This document shows, piece by piece, positions 63,761-64,000 of a stretch of 64,000 bases of DNA. A model generated the notes under the pieces. That model saw only the letters and a list, made by a program, of their open reading frames with translations. It was not told the DNA's origin and ran no database searches. Made by a program: the position numbers and the translations under genes. Every line of letters begins with the position of its first letter. Position 1 is the first letter of the stretch. Source of the DNA: Aphis gossypii (lineage: Eukaryota; Arthropoda; Insecta; Hemiptera; Aphididae). The stretch is taken from positions 64,992,806-65,056,805 of the forward strand of contig NC_065531.1 in the NCBI RefSeq assembly GCF_020184175.1, given 5' to 3'.

Positions 63761-64000
63761 AGTAATATGTAGGATCATATGTTTTCTTTTTCACAATAAC
63801 TAAGACACTCTTGGGTATAGGATACTGAATGCTGATTATACAACCTTATTCGCCAGATATTTTCAACCCTTTTTTTTCTTCGGAAGATTGTAGTTATTAA
63901 AAATCTGATTTTTGAAATTTTGCTTAAAGATTATATTTCTAATTACTTCATAAAAGTTTAACGTAAATCTAAAAATAAAAATAAAAACAATTATGTGCTT
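63761..64000. other. AT-rich edge of the window
   Basis: Nothing recognised. Confidence 0.5.

Overview
The window looks like a stretch of a very AT-rich arthropod nuclear genome. The base composition, the frequent ATA/TAATA runs, the recurring TACCTACC/GGTAGGTA words, the short GT-AG introns and the mix of DNA transposons suggest a hemipteran, most likely an aphid. That assignment is an inference from sequence style and was not checked by search. I see no bacterial-type operons, rRNA genes, convincing tRNA genes or CRISPR arrays.

The only convincing complete gene is a piggyBac-family transposase (32526-34727, + strand). It has three small introns, and its catalytic aspartates and C-terminal Cys/His cluster are all present. 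It lies inside an apparently complete 3.3 kb transposon (32015-35279) with 15-bp terminal inverted repeats, a possible 4-bp duplication (CTAT), and a set of 27-bp subterminal quasi-palindromes with fixed geometry. The transposon seems to have landed inside an older MITE-like element, parts of which can be followed on both sides.

Other mobile DNA: a nested cluster at 9.3-10.45 kb holds a hAT-like end, a LINE reverse-transcriptase relic on the minus strand, a putative tRNA-derived SINE with an RTE-like tail, and a second RTE-like 3' end. A family of TA-flanked MITE-like elements ending in GGTGATTCA-type repeats is dispersed near 8.3, 18.2, 23.5, 28.9, 31.6, 49.1 and 58.5 kb. Another possible RTE-type fragment lies at the right edge.

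Layout: about 60 kb has no recognisable host coding sequence. AT-rich stretches alternate with roughly twenty 0.3-1 kb blocks that are visibly richer in GC and CpG (for example 2.0-3.5, 11.9-13.1, 22.3-23.3, 30.4-31.6, 46.2-46.9, 51.6-52.3, 54.2-54.9 and 61.1-62.1 kb). This fits a long intergenic region or a giant intron with scattered regulatory or exonic islands. Several short open frames, one frameshifted coding-like relic (42.6-42.85 kb) and a few candidate exons are listed at low confidence. All composition statements are by eye.
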